In this document: one piece after another, positions 5,424-5,450 of the stretch
Numbering within the stretch: position 1 is the first letter of the stretch
Layout: each line of letters starts with the position of its first letter
Translations under genes and position numbers: made by a program
Notes under the pieces: generated by a model
The model's database searches: none
Seen by the model: only the letters and a program-made list of their open reading frames with translations
What the model was told of the DNA's origin: nothing
Assembly: GCA_946533525.1 (NCBI GenBank)
Contig: CAMNBW010000127.1
Coordinates: 1 to 5,450, forward strand
Source: an uncultured Lachnospiraceae bacterium
GTDB lineage: Bacteria > Bacillota > Clostridia > Lachnospirales > Lachnospiraceae
Direction of reading: 5' to 3'
DNA length: 5,450 nt

Positions 5424-5450
5424 ACTTTTTTGCTATATAATGATATAATA

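Noticed and set aside
5436..5449. Two + strand TATAAT boxes at the right edge, possibly a divergent promoter
   Set aside because: No -35 box at proper spacing is present and the sequence ends before any gene, so this may be AT-rich composition only.

Overview
The window reads as ordinary chromosomal DNA of an anaerobic Firmicute, most likely a Clostridia/Lachnospiraceae-type bacterium. The grounds are AGGAGG-type ribosome binding sites, a sigma-A-like promoter, AT-rich spacers around genes of moderate GC, frequent ATA isoleucine codons, TTG starts and tightly packed, overlapping genes. The lineage is inferred from style and gene content, not from a marker gene. No phage, insertion sequence, CRISPR array, rRNA or tRNA is visible, and no stretch over 300 bases lacks a gene.

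Layout. On the + strand, bases 3-1511 encode a complete or nearly complete NhaC-family sodium/proton antiporter. All other genes run leftward on the - strand as one apparent operon that converges on it across a 39-base gap. In transcription order they are: a GatD/TarJ-like zinc medium-chain dehydrogenase (about 5369-4308), an IspD/TarI-like cytidylyltransferase (4268-3546), a ribulose-phosphate/allulose-6-phosphate 3-epimerase-like TIM barrel (about 3556-2894), and two tandem HypB-family GTPases (2881-2198 and about 2201-1551). A promoter with a perfect TATAAT box lies just upstream of the dehydrogenase. Its predicted transcript begins at the first ATG, so a TTG seven codons downstream, behind an AGGAGGCGGAG element, is the better start.

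How the genes may work together. Epimerase, ketose-phosphate reductase and sugar-alcohol-phosphate cytidylyltransferase together form a plausible route from a pentulose (or hexulose) phosphate to an alditol phosphate and then a CDP-alditol, as in CDP-ribitol synthesis by TarJ and TarI for teichoic acid or capsule. No glycosyltransferase or polymerase is in the window, so the end product is unproven, and IspD proper (MEP pathway) remains possible for the cytidylyltransferase. The two adjacent HypB paralogues are the odd part. They keep the GTPase motifs and the Cys-His/Cys metal site of HypB, but no hypA, other hyp gene or hydrogenase is present. They could be a heterodimeric nickel/zinc metallochaperone for a hydrogenase encoded elsewhere or, more speculatively, could serve the metal-dependent enzymes of their own operon.
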